In this document: one piece after another, positions 1-9,468 of the stretch
How the letters are laid out: each line of letters starts with the position of its first letter
Position numbering within the stretch: position 1 is the first letter of the stretch
Assembly: GCF_000684975.1 (NCBI RefSeq)
Contig: NZ_BAXZ01000012.1
Location: forward strand, 1-64,000
Origin: Paraburkholderia acidipaludis NBRC 101816
GTDB taxonomy: Bacteria; Pseudomonadota; Gammaproteobacteria; Burkholderiales; Burkholderiaceae
Direction of reading: 5' to 3'
Length of the DNA: 64,000 nt
Position numbers and translations under genes: made by a program
Notes under the pieces: generated by a model
What the model saw: the letters and a program-made list of their open reading frames with translations, nothing else
What the model was told of the DNA's origin: nothing
The model's database searches: none

Positions 1-11
1 TCTCAGATAGT

Positions 12-1796
12 TCAGGCTGCGCTCTGCTGATACTGGATCTTGTGCAGATGCGCGTACAGCCCGCCGTGCTCGAGCAGTTGCTGGTGCGTACCCGATTCGA
101 CGATATGGCCGCCATCCATCACGAGGATGCGGTCCGCGCGCTCGATCGTCGAGAGGCGGTGCGCGATCACGAGCGTCGTGCGCCCGCGCATGAGCGTCTC
201 CAGCGCCGCCTGCACGTGGCGCTCCGATTCCGAATCCAGAGCCGACGTTGCCTCGTCGAGGATCAGGATCGGCGCGTCCTTGTAGATCGCGCGAGCGATT
301 GCGAGACGCTGGCGCTGGCCGCCCGAGAATTTCATCCCGTTATCGCCGATCAGCGTATCCATGCCGTCGGGCAGCGCCGAAACCGTCTCCCAGAGGTTCG
401 CGGCCTGCAGCGCGCGCTTCACGCGCTCGCGGTCGGCCGTTTCGCCGTAGGCCACGTTGTTGGCGACCGTATCGTTGAACAGCACCACGTCCTGGCTCAC
501 CATCGCGATCTGCCGGCGCAGCGCATGGATGTCGTAGTCGGGAATCGGCACGCCGTCCACCAGCACGCTGCCGCCCGTCGGATCGAAAAAGCGCGGCAGC
601 AGATTCACGAGCGTCGTCTTGCCGCTGCCCGAGGGGCCGGCCAGCGCCACCATCTCGCCGGGCCTGACCCGGAACGACACATGGTCGAGCGTCGCACGAT
701 GGCTCGCCCCGTAGGCAAACGAAACATCGCGGAACTCCACCTCGCCGCGCGCCCGTTCGAGCGGCAGGCCGCCGCCGGGCGGCTCCGGCGGCTCGTCGAT
801 CAGCCCGAAGATCAGCTCCGCCGCGGTCATCCCGCGCTGCAAGGGCTGGTTCACGTCGATCAGGTGCTTGAGCGGCGAGATCACGAGCAGCATCGACGTG
901 ACGAACGCGACAAAGCCGCCCACCGTCGTCTGGTCGTTTGCCGCCTGCACGACCGCAATGCTGACGACGAGCGCGAGCGCGATCGACGCAAGAAACTGGG
1001 TGAGCGGCTGCGCGAGCCCGCCCGAGACCGTCATGCGCATCTGGTAGCCGCGCAGGCGCTTGCTCAACGCGCCGAAGCGGTCTTTTTCGTACTGCTCGCC
1101 GTTGTGCACCTTGACGACCTTGTACCCGCCCACGGTCTCCTCGACGATGTACGACAGCTCGTTCGTGAACGTCTGATGCTCGCGGTTCAGGCGCCGCAGA
1201 CGCCGGTTGATCTTGCTCACGAGCCAGCCGATGCCGGGCAGCAGCACCGCGACGATCAGCGTGAGCCGCCAGTTCAGATAGAACAGATAGCCGAGCAGGA
1301 ATACCACCGTGAGCGAATCGCGCACGATCGTGACCAGCACGCCGAGCAGCACGCCAAGAATCTGGTTGACCTCGAACACGATCGCGTTGATCACCGTGCT
1401 CGCGGTCTCGCGCTGAAAGAAGCCGACGCTGGCATGGATCATCCGCTCGAACATCTTGAGCCGCAGCGAGAGCAGCACGCGGTTCGAGACGTACTGCAGC
1501 AGATAGCCGGACGCATATTGCGCGAGGCCGCGCACGAGCGAGAGGCCGACGATCGCCGCGGGCACGATCCATTTCGCCCTGGAAGCGCCGTGCGTGCCGA
1601 AGCCGTCGTCGAGCAGCGGCTTCAGCAGGGCCGGAATGCCGGCCTCCGTGGCCGCCACGACGGCCATCGCCAGGATGCCCGCGAGAAGCACCCAGGCGAG
1701 GGGCTTCACGTACGGCCATAGCCGGCGGCCGATCAGTAGCGGCGACGACTTCGTGCCGGAGCCGATCGGCTTGCTCAAGGTTGACTTCTCGCTCAA
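12..1796 (-). CDS. msbA: Lipid A export ABC transporter, permease and ATPase fused (MsbA)
   Basis: This protein flips lipid A-core across the inner membrane as a homodimeric ABC exporter. About 320 N-terminal residues form six membrane spans, followed by a nucleotide-binding domain with Walker A GPSGSGKT near residue 385, the signature FSGGQRQR near 490, Walker B LILDEATSALD and the switch His in IAHRLST. I chose a TTG start at 1796 because GAGGGC lies 4 bases upstream and the resulting 594 residues suit the family. An ATG at 1868 would add 24 residues but has no ribosome site, and a still longer frame runs into the divergent glycosyltransferase. The neighbours are LPS-core glycosyltransferases, which agrees with a role in LPS biogenesis. 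The assignment is secure; the start is inferred. Confidence 0.93.
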   Translation of the reverse strand: MSEKSTLSKPIGSGTKSSPLLIGRRLWPYVKPLAWVLLAGILAMAVVAATEAGIPALLKPLLDDGFGTHGASRAKWIVPAAIVGLSLVRGLAQYASGYLLQYVSNRVLLSLRLKMFERMIHASVGFFQRETASTVINAIVFEVNQILGVLLGVLVTIVRDSLTVVFLLGYLFYLNWRLTLIVAVLLPGIGWLVSKINRRLRRLNREHQTFTNELSYIVEETVGGYKVVKVHNGEQYEKDRFGALSKRLRGYQMRMTVSGGLAQPLTQFLASIALALVVSIAVVQAANDQTTVGGFVAFVTSMLLVISPLKHLIDVNQPLQRGMTAAELIFGLIDEPPEPPGGGLPLERARGEVEFRDVSFAYGASHRATLDHVSFRVRPGEMVALAGPSGSGKTTLVNLLPRFFDPTGGSVLVDGVPIPDYDIHALRRQIAMVSQDVVLFNDTVANNVAYGETADRERVKRALQAANLWETVSALPDGMDTLIGDNGMKFSGGQRQRLAIARAIYKDAPILILDEATSALDSESERHVQAALETLMRGRTTLVIAHRLSTIERADRILVMDGGHIVESGTHQQLLEHGGLYAHLHKIQYQQSAA

Positions 1797-1940
1797 AATG
1801 CCCTCGAAAAATGCGGATGAAGCTGTCCGCCGGCAGGCGCACGCCTGGCGGACAAACGGGTACGCCATTGTAAACGCTCGGCCGGGCCGGCGATGCGTAG
1901 GATCTGCCGACGCGGTTCGCGTGCTGGCAACGTTTTTGGA

Positions 1941-1946
1941 TATACT
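1941..1946 (+). promoter_or_regulatory. Candidate -10 box for the glycosyltransferase pair
   Basis: TATACT lies in the 292-base gap between msbA and the divergent glycosyltransferases and would give a leader of about 140 bases. No good -35 box sits at 16-18 bases. This is a candidate only. Confidence 0.3.
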
Positions 1947-2088
1947 CCCTTGCTCGGCTTCGGCGCGATGCAAGCGGGACGAAAGGCGCGCCGCCAGCCC
2001 CTCTCCCCCTTCACCGCGCCCGGGCCGATCCGTAGCCGGTCTCCGGCGATATTCGCCCCCTTCTTCGAGCCGTCGCGACCTAGCACCG

Positions 2089-2910
2089 ATGAGTGATAGC
2101 GGCAAATTCAGCGCCCAATCCGATGCGATCAGTGTCATCGTCATCGTCAAAAACGAAGCCCATGATATTCGGGACTGCCTCGCTTCGGTTCACGGCTGGG
2201 TCGGCGAAATCGTCGTGCTCGACTCGGGCAGCACCGACGGCACTCAGGCGATCTGCCGCGAGTTCGGCGCCACGGTCGTCGAAACCGACTGGCCCGGCTT
2301 CGGACCGCAAAAACAGCGCGCCCTCGAAGCGGCCCGCGGCCCCTGGATACTGTCGCTCGACGCCGACGAACGCATTCCCCCCGCGCTGCGCGACGAAATT
2401 CTCGCGAGCGTGAAGGCGAGCGCCGCCGACCTGTTCCGGCTGCCGCGCCGGTCGAACTATTGCGGCCAGTGGATACGCCATTCGGGCTGGTCGCCCGATT
2501 ACGTCACGCGGCTCTTTCGCCGCGACGCGGCGCATTTCTCGAACGATCTCGTGCATGAGCGCGTGATCGCCGCGCCCGACACACGCCTCGGCACGCTCTC
2601 CGAGCCGCTGATGCACTACAGCTTCCGCGACTTTTCCGAAGTGCTCGGCAAGATCGACAGCTATTCGAGCTACGGCGCGACGCAGCGGGCCGCGCGCGGT
2701 CAACCTGGCAAACGCAGTGGCGGCGTCGGCCGCGCACTGCTGCACGGATTCTGGACCTTCGTGCGCACGTGGATCATCCAGCGCGGCTTTCTCGACGGCA
2801 AGATGGGGCTCGTGCTGGCGATTTCCAACGCCGAAGGCACCTACTACCGTTATCTCAAGCTGATGCTGCTCGAAGCCGAGCCGACCCGCGAAGGCACGAA
2901 AAAACCATGA
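2089..2910 (+). CDS. waaE: Family 2 glycosyltransferase, WaaE/KdtX-like LPS core enzyme
   Basis: This 273-residue GT-A glycosyltransferase opens with the family 2 nucleotide-sugar fold (ISVIVIVKNEAHDI), followed by DSGSTDGTQ and the metal-binding SLDADERIP. The second half contains MHYSFRDFSEVLGKI, which is typical of WaaE-type beta-glucosyltransferases that decorate the first heptose of the LPS inner core. The ATG at 2089 starts just before the conserved strand and excludes a longer frame that overlaps msbA. The gene is divergent from msbA and its stop overlaps the next glycosyltransferase start (ATGA), so the two are translationally coupled. The acceptor sugar is inferred from family resemblance. 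Confidence 0.82.
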   Translation: MSDSGKFSAQSDAISVIVIVKNEAHDIRDCLASVHGWVGEIVVLDSGSTDGTQAICREFGATVVETDWPGFGPQKQRALEAARGPWILSLDADERIPPALRDEILASVKASAADLFRLPRRSNYCGQWIRHSGWSPDYVTRLFRRDAAHFSNDLVHERVIAAPDTRLGTLSEPLMHYSFRDFSEVLGKIDSYSSYGATQRAARGQPGKRSGGVGRALLHGFWTFVRTWIIQRGFLDGKMGLVLAISNAEGTYYRYLKLMLLEAEPTREGTKKP

Positions 2911-3740
2911 ACGGGCGGCACGACATGCTGGTTTCCGTGATCGTCAGCACCTATAACCGTCCCGATGCGCTCGAACGCGTGCTGGCCGGCTGTGCTGCGC
3001 AGAACGATACGAACTACGAAATCATCGTTGCCGACGACGGCTCGGGCGACGCGACGCGCGAGACGGTCGCGGCCTGTGCCGAGGCGTCTGCCGTGCGCAT
3101 CGAGCACGTATGGCACCCGGACGACGGCTTCCGGCTGGCCGAGATCCGCAACAAGGGCATTGCCAAAGCGCGCGGCGACTACCTGGTCTTTCTGGACGGC
3201 GACTGCGTTCCGCAGCACGACTTCGTCGCGCGGCACCGGCAGCTCGCGAGCGAGGGCGCCATCGTCACCGGCAGCAGGATCCTGCTGGACGAAACGCTCA
3301 CGCGCGAGGTGATCGAGCGCAAGGTGGCTTTGCCCGACCAAGGTTTCGGCTTCTGGGCACGGCAGCGCGTGGGCGGCCACGTCAACAAGATTGCGCCGCT
3401 CCTCGTCAAGCTGCCAGACCGCACATGGCGCGTTGTCGAGCAGTTCAAGTGGCGCGGCATCAAGGGCTGCAACATGAGCGCCTGGCGCCGCGATCTGGAG
3501 CGCGTGAACGGCTTCGACACCAGCTTCGTCGGCTGGGGGCACGAAGATGCCGATCTCGTGATCCGGCTCGCCAACTGTGGCGTGCACCGCAAGCTCGGCG
3601 CCTATGCCACCGAAATCTTCCACCTGTGGCACCGCGAGCAGCCGCGCACGCAGGCCAGCCCCAACTACGAACGGGTCAAGGCACGCATTGCCGATGGCTC
3701 GGTGCGCGCCGAGCGGGGCCTTGCCGAACTGCCGCAATGA
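2907..3740 (+). CDS. Family 2 glycosyltransferase with galactosyltransferase-type C-terminus
   Basis: This is a 277-residue GT-A enzyme. It begins with VSVIVSTYNRPDAL, has ADDGSGD and the metal-binding LDGDCVPQ, and in the C-terminal half the motif GWGHEDADL seen in the glycosyltransferase 7 C-terminal domain of chondroitin- and galactosyl-transferase-like proteins. It is expected to act on the cytoplasmic face of the inner membrane on LPS core or another surface glycan. The start overlaps the stop of the WaaE-like gene by four bases. Donor and acceptor cannot be told from sequence. A GC-rich hairpin follows the stop, before the convergent dnaE. Confidence 0.75.
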   Translation: MNGRHDMLVSVIVSTYNRPDALERVLAGCAAQNDTNYEIIVADDGSGDATRETVAACAEASAVRIEHVWHPDDGFRLAEIRNKGIAKARGDYLVFLDGDCVPQHDFVARHRQLASEGAIVTGSRILLDETLTREVIERKVALPDQGFGFWARQRVGGHVNKIAPLLVKLPDRTWRVVEQFKWRGIKGCNMSAWRRDLERVNGFDTSFVGWGHEDADLVIRLANCGVHRKLGAYATEIFHLWHREQPRTQASPNYERVKARIADGSVRAERGLAELPQ

Positions 3741-3745
3741 ACGCT

Positions 3746-3766
3746 CCGGGGGCGCCGCGCCCCCGG
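3746..3766. terminator. GC hairpin between convergent glycosyltransferase and dnaE
   Basis: A 9-bp perfect stem (CCGGGGGCG paired with CGCCCCCGG) encloses a 3-base loop between the two convergent stops at 3740 and 3789. It lacks a T-run on either strand, so intrinsic termination would be weak. Confidence 0.4.
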
Positions 3767-3788
3767 GCTTGCAAGTCGCGCCACAACC

Positions 3789-6700
3789 TCAGTAAAGGAT
3801 CTCGATCGAGCTGTCGGCGAACTCGCCGCGCAGCGCCGCGAGCAGGTCGTCGGTAGGCTTGACGCGCCAGGCGTCGCCCAGGCGCACCTCGCCCTCGGCA
3901 CGCTCGTTGCGGTAGACGATCTGGACGGCGAGCCCGTTGGGAATCGCGGCTTGCGTGCGTTCGCCGCGATCGCGCCCGAAGCCGCCGCGTCCGCGCGCCT
4001 CGACCACCGGCGCGGGCAGCGTGTCGTCGGGCTTCGCGCGATGCGCTTCCAGCACGCTACGCAGCGCGTGGGCGTCGGCATTGCCGTTCATCTGCAGCTT
4101 CACGGCCTGCGCATAGCGGCTGCGCGCGCGCTCCAGATCCATGACCGTGTCCACCGTGAAGCGGATGCCGCCCGTGAACGCGTCGTTGCGCGCCCCGCCC
4201 TGCACGACGAGCAGTTCGTCTTCCTTGAAGAGCGCCTTGTGCGCCTCGTACTGCTCGTTGAACACCGTCACTTCGCACTGGCCGGAGCCGTCGTCGAGCA
4301 ACGCGATAAGCATCTTGCCGCGCTGGGTCATTTGCGTGCGCAACGAGGCGATCACGCCCGCGATGAGCTTGTCGCGCCCTTCCTTCAGGTCGCCGATCTT
4401 CTGGCGCACGAAGCGGCGGACCTCGTCCTTGTACGCGTCGAAGAGGTGGCCCGAGAGATAGAAGCCAAGCGCCCCCTTCTCCTCCTGGAGCTTGCGTTTT
4501 TCGGCCCATGCGGGTTCGTCCACCAGCTCATGCGCGGCGAGCGGCGCGTCGCCCATGTCGAAGAGGCCGGCCTGCATGGCATTGGCGCTCGCCTGGTCGG
4601 CGGCTTCCATGGCCATCGGCACGGAAGCGAGCAACTGCGCGCGGTTCGCGTGCACCGTGTCGAACGCGCCCGCGCGGATCATCGCCTCGATCGTGCGGCG
4701 GTTCACGACACGGCGGTCGATGCGCTCGCAGAAGTCGAACAGGTCCTTGAAGAGGCCGCCTTCTTCGCGCGCGCGCAAAATCTCTTCGATGGCGCTCTGG
4801 CCGCTGCCCTTGATCGCGCCGAGGCCGTAGCGGATCGTGCGCGAGCGCGAGCCGTCCACCTCGGCTACCGGCTCGAAGCGGTACGCCGAAGCATTGATGT
4901 CCGGCGGCAGCACGGCCATCTTGTTCGTGAGGCAGTCCTCGAAGAGGATCTTCACCTTGTCGGTGTCGTCCATGGCGAGCGACATATTCGCCGCCATGAA
5001 TTCGGCCGGATGGTGCGCCTTGAGCCACGCCGTGTGATAGGCGAGCAGCGCGTAGGCGGCCGCGTGCGACTTGTTGAAGCCGTAGCCCGCGAACTTCTCC
5101 ATCAGGTCGAAGGTTTCGTCGGCCTTCTCGCGCGTGAGGCCGTTTTTCGCGGCGCCCTCGGCGAAGATCTCGCGGTGCTGGGCCATCTCCTCGGGCTTCT
5201 TCTTGCCCATCGCGCGGCGCAGCAAGTCCGCGCCGCCGAGCGAGTAGCCGCCGATGATCTGCGCCATCTGCATCACCTGCTCCTGATAGACCATGATGCC
5301 GTAGGTCTCTTTCAGAACCGGTTCGACGCGCGGATCGGGATATTCCACCACTTCGCGGCCGTGCTTGCGCGCGCAGAAGCTCGGGATCAGGTCCATCGGG
5401 CCCGGACGATACAAGGCCACGAGCGCGATGATGTCCTCGAAGCGGTCGGGCTGCGCGTCCTTCAGCATGCCCTGCATGCCGCGGCTTTCCAGCTGGAACA
5501 CGGCAACCGTATTGGCTTTCTTGAGGATCTGGAACGAGGCCGCATCGTCTAGCGGCACCTGCGCGAGCGACCAGTCTTGCTTCGACGGGTCGAGCATGCG
5601 GATGTAGCGCTCGGCCCAGTCGAGAATCGTGAGCGTGGTCAGGCCCAGAAAGTCGAACTTCACGAGCCCGACGGCTTCCACGTCGTCCTTGTCGTACTGG
5701 CTCACTACGCCGCTTTCGTCGCCCTGCGTGTAGAGCGGGCAGAAGTCGGTGAGCTTGCCCGGCGCGATCAGCACGCCGCCCGCGTGCATGCCCACGTTAC
5801 GCGTGAGGCCCTCCACGCGCTGCGCGAGGTCGAGCAGCTGGTGCACTTCGTCTTCGTTGTCGTAGCGCTCCTGCAGGAGCGGCTCTTCCTTCATCGCGTC
5901 CGCGATCGTGACGTGCTTGCCCGGCTTGAACGGAATCAGCTTCGCCACGCCGTCGGTGAAGTTGTAGCCGAGGTCGAGCACGCGGCCGATGTCGCGCACC
6001 GCCGCCTTCGCGGCCATGGTGCCGAAGGTGGCGATCTGCGAGACCGCGTCGGCGCCGTACTTCTCCTTCACGTACTGAATCACGCGATCGCGCCCGTGCT
6101 GGCAGAAGTCGATGTCGAAGTCGGGCATCGAAACGCGTTCCGGATTCAGGAAGCGCTCGAACAGCAGGTTGTAGCGCAGCGGATCGAGGTCGGTAATGCC
6201 GAGCGCGTAGGCAACGAGCGAGCCCGCGCCCGAGCCCCGGCCCGGTCCCACCGGCACGCCGTTGTTCTTCGCCCAGTTGATGAAGTCCGCGACGATCAGA
6301 AAGTAGCCCGGGAAGCCCATCTTGATGATGGTCTTGCACTCGAAGTCGAGACGCTCGTAGTAGCGCGCGCGTTCGCTCTCGCGTTCGGCCTCGTTCGGAT
6401 AAAGCTGCACGAGGCGCTTTTCGAGGCCCTCTTTCGAGAGCTGCACGAGGTAGTCGTCAAGCGACATGCCGTCGGGCGTCGGGAACAGCGGCAGCTTCGG
6501 CTTGCCGAGTTCGAGCTTGAGATTGCAGCGCTTCGCGATCTCGACCGTGTTCGCGACCGCCGACGGAATGTCCGCGAACAGCGCGGCCATTTCGTCCTGG
6601 GTCTGAAAGCGCTGGTCGGTGGTGAAGCGCTTCTGGCGGCGCGGATTCGCGAGGATGTCGCCTTCGGAAATGCACACGCGGGCTTCGTGCGCCGTGTACT

Positions 6701-7328
6701 CGTCGCCTTCCATGAACTGCATGGGGTGCGTGGCGACCACGGGCAGCTTCAGTTCCGCCGCAATTGCCACGGCCTGCTGGACGTACTGCTCGCCGCCGGG
6801 CTGGCCGCAGCGTTGCAGTTCGACATAGAAGCCGTTCGGGAAAAGGTTCGCCCAGCGCTGCGCGTGGCGCTTCGCGCTTTCGACGTTGCCCGCCGCGAGC
6901 GCGAGGCCGATGTCGCCCTGCTGCGCGCCCGAGAGCGCGAGCAGCCCTTCGCCCAGTCCCGCTTCCAGCCACGCGACGTCGATTTCGGCGCGCCCCCGGT
7001 ACTGGTTCGTGAGCCACGCCTTCGAAAGCAGCTCGCACAGGTTCAGATAGCCGCGTTTGTCCTTCACGAGCAGCAAAAGGCGCGAAGGCTTGTCGCGGTC
7101 GTCCGGATTCATGATCCAGACGTCACAGCCGGCGATGGGTTTGACCCCTTTGCCGCGCGCTTCCTGGTAAAAACGAACGAGGCCGAATGCGTTGCCGAGA
7201 TCGGTGAGCGCGAGCGCCCCCTGGCCGTCTTTGGCCGCCGCCTTGACGAGGTCGTCGAGGCGCACGATGCCGTCGGCAATCGAGAATTCGGAGTGGACGC
7301 GAAGATGAACGAAGCGGGGATCTGACAT
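3789..7328 (-). CDS. dnaE: DNA polymerase III alpha subunit
   Basis: This is the replicative polymerase catalytic subunit, 1179 residues and close to the 1160 of Escherichia coli. The N-terminal PHP domain starts HLRVHSEFSIADG. The polymerase palm carries MPDFDIDFC with acidic residues D403 and D405, matching D401/D403 of E. coli. After the fingers come a helix-hairpin-helix part and an OB-fold (QCEVTVFNEQ). The ATG at 7328 gives the usual MSDPRF start; another ATG nine bases upstream is possible and has no better ribosome site. The gene is convergent with the glycosyltransferases and stands alone as a transcription unit. The assignment is secure. Confidence 0.97.
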   Translation of the reverse strand: MSDPRFVHLRVHSEFSIADGIVRLDDLVKAAAKDGQGALALTDLGNAFGLVRFYQEARGKGVKPIAGCDVWIMNPDDRDKPSRLLLLVKDKRGYLNLCELLSKAWLTNQYRGRAEIDVAWLEAGLGEGLLALSGAQQGDIGLALAAGNVESAKRHAQRWANLFPNGFYVELQRCGQPGGEQYVQQAVAIAAELKLPVVATHPMQFMEGDEYTAHEARVCISEGDILANPRRQKRFTTDQRFQTQDEMAALFADIPSAVANTVEIAKRCNLKLELGKPKLPLFPTPDGMSLDDYLVQLSKEGLEKRLVQLYPNEAERESERARYYERLDFECKTIIKMGFPGYFLIVADFINWAKNNGVPVGPGRGSGAGSLVAYALGITDLDPLRYNLLFERFLNPERVSMPDFDIDFCQHGRDRVIQYVKEKYGADAVSQIATFGTMAAKAAVRDIGRVLDLGYNFTDGVAKLIPFKPGKHVTIADAMKEEPLLQERYDNEDEVHQLLDLAQRVEGLTRNVGMHAGGVLIAPGKLTDFCPLYTQGDESGVVSQYDKDDVEAVGLVKFDFLGLTTLTILDWAERYIRMLDPSKQDWSLAQVPLDDAASFQILKKANTVAVFQLESRGMQGMLKDAQPDRFEDIIALVALYRPGPMDLIPSFCARKHGREVVEYPDPRVEPVLKETYGIMVYQEQVMQMAQIIGGYSLGGADLLRRAMGKKKPEEMAQHREIFAEGAAKNGLTREKADETFDLMEKFAGYGFNKSHAAAYALLAYHTAWLKAHHPAEFMAANMSLAMDDTDKVKILFEDCLTNKMAVLPPDINASAYRFEPVAEVDGSRSRTIRYGLGAIKGSGQSAIEEILRAREEGGLFKDLFDFCERIDRRVVNRRTIEAMIRAGAFDTVHANRAQLLASVPMAMEAADQASANAMQAGLFDMGDAPLAAHELVDEPAWAEKRKLQEEKGALGFYLSGHLFDAYKDEVRRFVRQKIGDLKEGRDKLIAGVIASLRTQMTQRGKMLIALLDDGSGQCEVTVFNEQYEAHKALFKEDELLVVQGGARNDAFTGGIRFTVDTVMDLERARSRYAQAVKLQMNGNADAHALRSVLEAHRAKPDDTLPAPVVEARGRGGFGRDRGERTQAAIPNGLAVQIVYRNERAEGEVRLGDAWRVKPTDDLLAALRGEFADSSIEILY

Positions 7329-7552
7329 GGGCGTCATTGTAACGCTTGCCTCGCGCGAATTCCGGCTGCGAAGCGGGCCAACGAACCGGGTGTTTTAACG
7401 CCGCACTCGCTGCCGCGTCAAACGCTCGCACCGCCGCCGGACGCCCCGGGGTTCCGCTTGAGGGATAATAGAGGATTGCGCCCGCCGCCTTACGCGAGTC
7501 CAAAGCGGCCCCAACGCGGATTTCAGGCGGGCGGGTTTCACCGGTTCAAGCC

Positions 7553-8437
7553 ATGCCCATTCTCAATCTCTCCGCCTACCAGTTCGCAACGCTCGACAAG
7601 ACCGCCGAATGGCGCCCGCAAGTCCTCGAGCGCTGCAAGTCGCTCGATTTGCGGGGCACGATCCTGCTCGCGCCGGAAGGCATCAACCTGTTCGTGGCCG
7701 GCGAGGAAGCTGCCGTTCGCACGTTCATGGACTACATCAACCACGATCCGCTGTTCGAAGGCAAGTTCGCGACGCTCCGGTTCAAGGAAAGCTTCTCGGA
7801 TACCCGCCCCTTCAATCGCATGCTCGTGCGCCTGAAGCGCGAGATCATCACGATGAAGAAGCCCGCGATCCGTCCCGAAGAAGGCCGCGCGCCCTCGGTC
7901 GCGCCCGCCACGCTCAAGACCTGGCTCGACCGCGGCCATGACGACGAAGGCCGCCCCGTCGTGATGCTCGACACGCGCAACGCCTTCGAGGTGGACGTCG
8001 GCACGTTCGAGCACGCGCTCGACTACCGCATCAGCAAGTTCAGCGAATTCCCCGGCGTGATCGAGGCGAACCGCGCGGATCTGGAAGGCAAGACGGTGGT
8101 GTCGTTCTGCACGGGCGGCATCCGCTGCGAGAAGGCCGCGATCCATATGAAGGAAGTGGGGATCGAGAGCGTCTATCAGCTCGAAGGCGGCATTCTCAAG
8201 TATTTCGAGGAAGTGGGCGGCGCGCACTACACGGGCGACTGCTTCGTGTTCGACCAGCGCACCGCACTCAACCCCGAGCTCGAACCGACCGACACGGTGC
8301 AGTGCTTTGCGTGCCGCGCTATCGTTACGCCGGCCGAGCAGGCTTCGCCGCTCTACGTCGCGGGCAAGAGCTGCCCGGCGTGCCATCCGGCGCGCGACGA
8401 GGGCGGCGCAACGGCACAAGCCGGCGCGGCGGCGTGA
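7553..8437 (+). CDS. trhO: tRNA uridine(34) hydroxylase, rhodanese-like (TrhO)
   Basis: TrhO proteins hydroxylate uridine 34 of tRNA, giving 5-hydroxyuridine in the wobble position. This 294-residue protein has an N-terminal acylphosphatase-like domain (APEGINLFVAG), a rhodanese domain with catalytic loop CTGGIRC beginning at C186, and a C-terminal pair of CxxC motifs (CFAC and CPAC) that resemble a zinc site. It starts at the ATG beginning MPILNLSAYQ. The gluQ start lies 13 bases past its stop, so both tRNA wobble-modification genes are probably one operon. A GATAAT box at 7464-7469 could serve as the -10, but no matching -35 was seen. Confidence 0.9.
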   Translation: MPILNLSAYQFATLDKTAEWRPQVLERCKSLDLRGTILLAPEGINLFVAGEEAAVRTFMDYINHDPLFEGKFATLRFKESFSDTRPFNRMLVRLKREIITMKKPAIRPEEGRAPSVAPATLKTWLDRGHDDEGRPVVMLDTRNAFEVDVGTFEHALDYRISKFSEFPGVIEANRADLEGKTVVSFCTGGIRCEKAAIHMKEVGIESVYQLEGGILKYFEEVGGAHYTGDCFVFDQRTALNPELEPTDTVQCFACRAIVTPAEQASPLYVAGKSCPACHPARDEGGATAQAGAAA

Positions 8438-8450
8438 AGCCCGGGTTGGC

Positions 8451-9383
8451 ATGAGCGTGACGGCGGCAGGCAACGGCTCCCATCGCACGTACCGCGGCCG
8501 CTTCGCGCCCTCGCCCACCGGCCCGCTGCACTTCGGCTCGCTCGTCTCGGCGCTCGCGAGCTGGCTCGACGCCCGCGCACATGGCGGCGCGTGGCTCGTG
8601 CGGATCGAGGACATCGACGCGCCGCGCACGGTGCCCGGCGCCGCCGAAGACATTCTCGCGACGCTCGAACGCTTCGGCTTTCACCCCGACGAGGCGCCCG
8701 TCCGGCAGAGCGCGCGCCTCGATCTCTACCGCGCGGCGCTGGACCGGCTGCTCGCGACAAGCCACGTTTATCCTTGCGGCTGCACGCGCAAGGAAATCGC
8801 CGATTCGCAACTTCACGTCCATCGGCGCAACACCACGCTGATCTACCCCGGCACCTGCCGCGACGGCCTGCACGGCAAGCGCGCACGGGCCTGGCGCCTG
8901 CGCGTGCCGGACGATGCCGATACGGATGCCACGATCCGCTTCGACGATCGCTGGCAAGGCCCGCAATCGCAGGACCTGGCGACCGAGGTCGGCGACTTCG
9001 TGTTGCTGCGCGCCGACGGCCAGTGGGCCTATCAGTTGGCGGTGGTCGTGGACGACGCCGAGCAGGGCATCACGCACGTGGTGCGCGGCGCGGATCTGCT
9101 CGACTCCACGGCGCGGCAGATCTGGCTGCAGCAGTGCCTCGGCGTGCCAACGCCCGCCTGGCTGCACGTGCCGATCGTGACCAACGCCGAGGGCGAAAAA
9201 CTGTCCAAGCAGACTGGCGCGCAGCCGCTCGACTCGTCGCGGCCGCTCGATGCGCTGGTTGCAGCCGCGCGGCATCTGGAACTCGATTTGCACGATCCGG
9301 CGCCGGCGTCGCTCGAAGCGTTCCAGGCCGATGCGATCGACGCGTGGCGGCGCAGGCTCGCGCAACGGTCCGCTGCGGCCTGA
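8451..9383 (+). CDS. gluQ: Glutamyl-Q tRNA(Asp) synthetase
   Basis: GluQ attaches glutamate to queuosine at position 34 of tRNA-Asp. The 310-residue protein is the expected short GluRS paralogue without an anticodon-binding domain. It carries the HIGH-class motif as PSPTGPLHFGSL, the zinc ligands C109-x-C111, Y132 and C136, and the KMSKS-class motif as EKLSKQ near residue 248. The ATG at 8451 sits 13 bases downstream of trhO, which fits co-transcription. A strong bidirectional terminator follows. The assignment is secure. Confidence 0.92.
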   Translation: MSVTAAGNGSHRTYRGRFAPSPTGPLHFGSLVSALASWLDARAHGGAWLVRIEDIDAPRTVPGAAEDILATLERFGFHPDEAPVRQSARLDLYRAALDRLLATSHVYPCGCTRKEIADSQLHVHRRNTTLIYPGTCRDGLHGKRARAWRLRVPDDADTDATIRFDDRWQGPQSQDLATEVGDFVLLRADGQWAYQLAVVVDDAEQGITHVVRGADLLDSTARQIWLQQCLGVPTPAWLHVPIVTNAEGEKLSKQTGAQPLDSSRPLDALVAAARHLELDLHDPAPASLEAFQADAIDAWRRRLAQRSAAA

Positions 9384-9418
9384 GCGCGGCGATGCTGAAA
9401 GCGCTACCCAGAAATGCA

Positions 9419-9446
9419 AAACGGCGTGCCCCAAAGCACGCCGTTT
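9419..9446. terminator. Bidirectional terminator between gluQ and rhlE
   Basis: An 11-bp perfect stem (AAACGGCGTGC paired with GCACGCCGTTT) encloses a 6-base loop. It is T-rich on the plus strand and A-rich on the other side, so it can end both convergent transcripts. Confidence 0.8.
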
Positions 9447-9468
9447 CTCTACCCGCCAAAGCCTCGCG

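Noticed and set aside
42..1721. A 559-codon open frame antisense to msbA.
   Set aside because: It is an open antisense frame produced by GC-rich third positions. Its product is Arg/His-rich with no domain, and msbA on the other strand is certain.
12..2150. A 712-residue version of MsbA.
   Set aside because: The extra N-terminus overlaps the divergent glycosyltransferase, is composed like a shadow frame, and exceeds the family length by about 120 residues.
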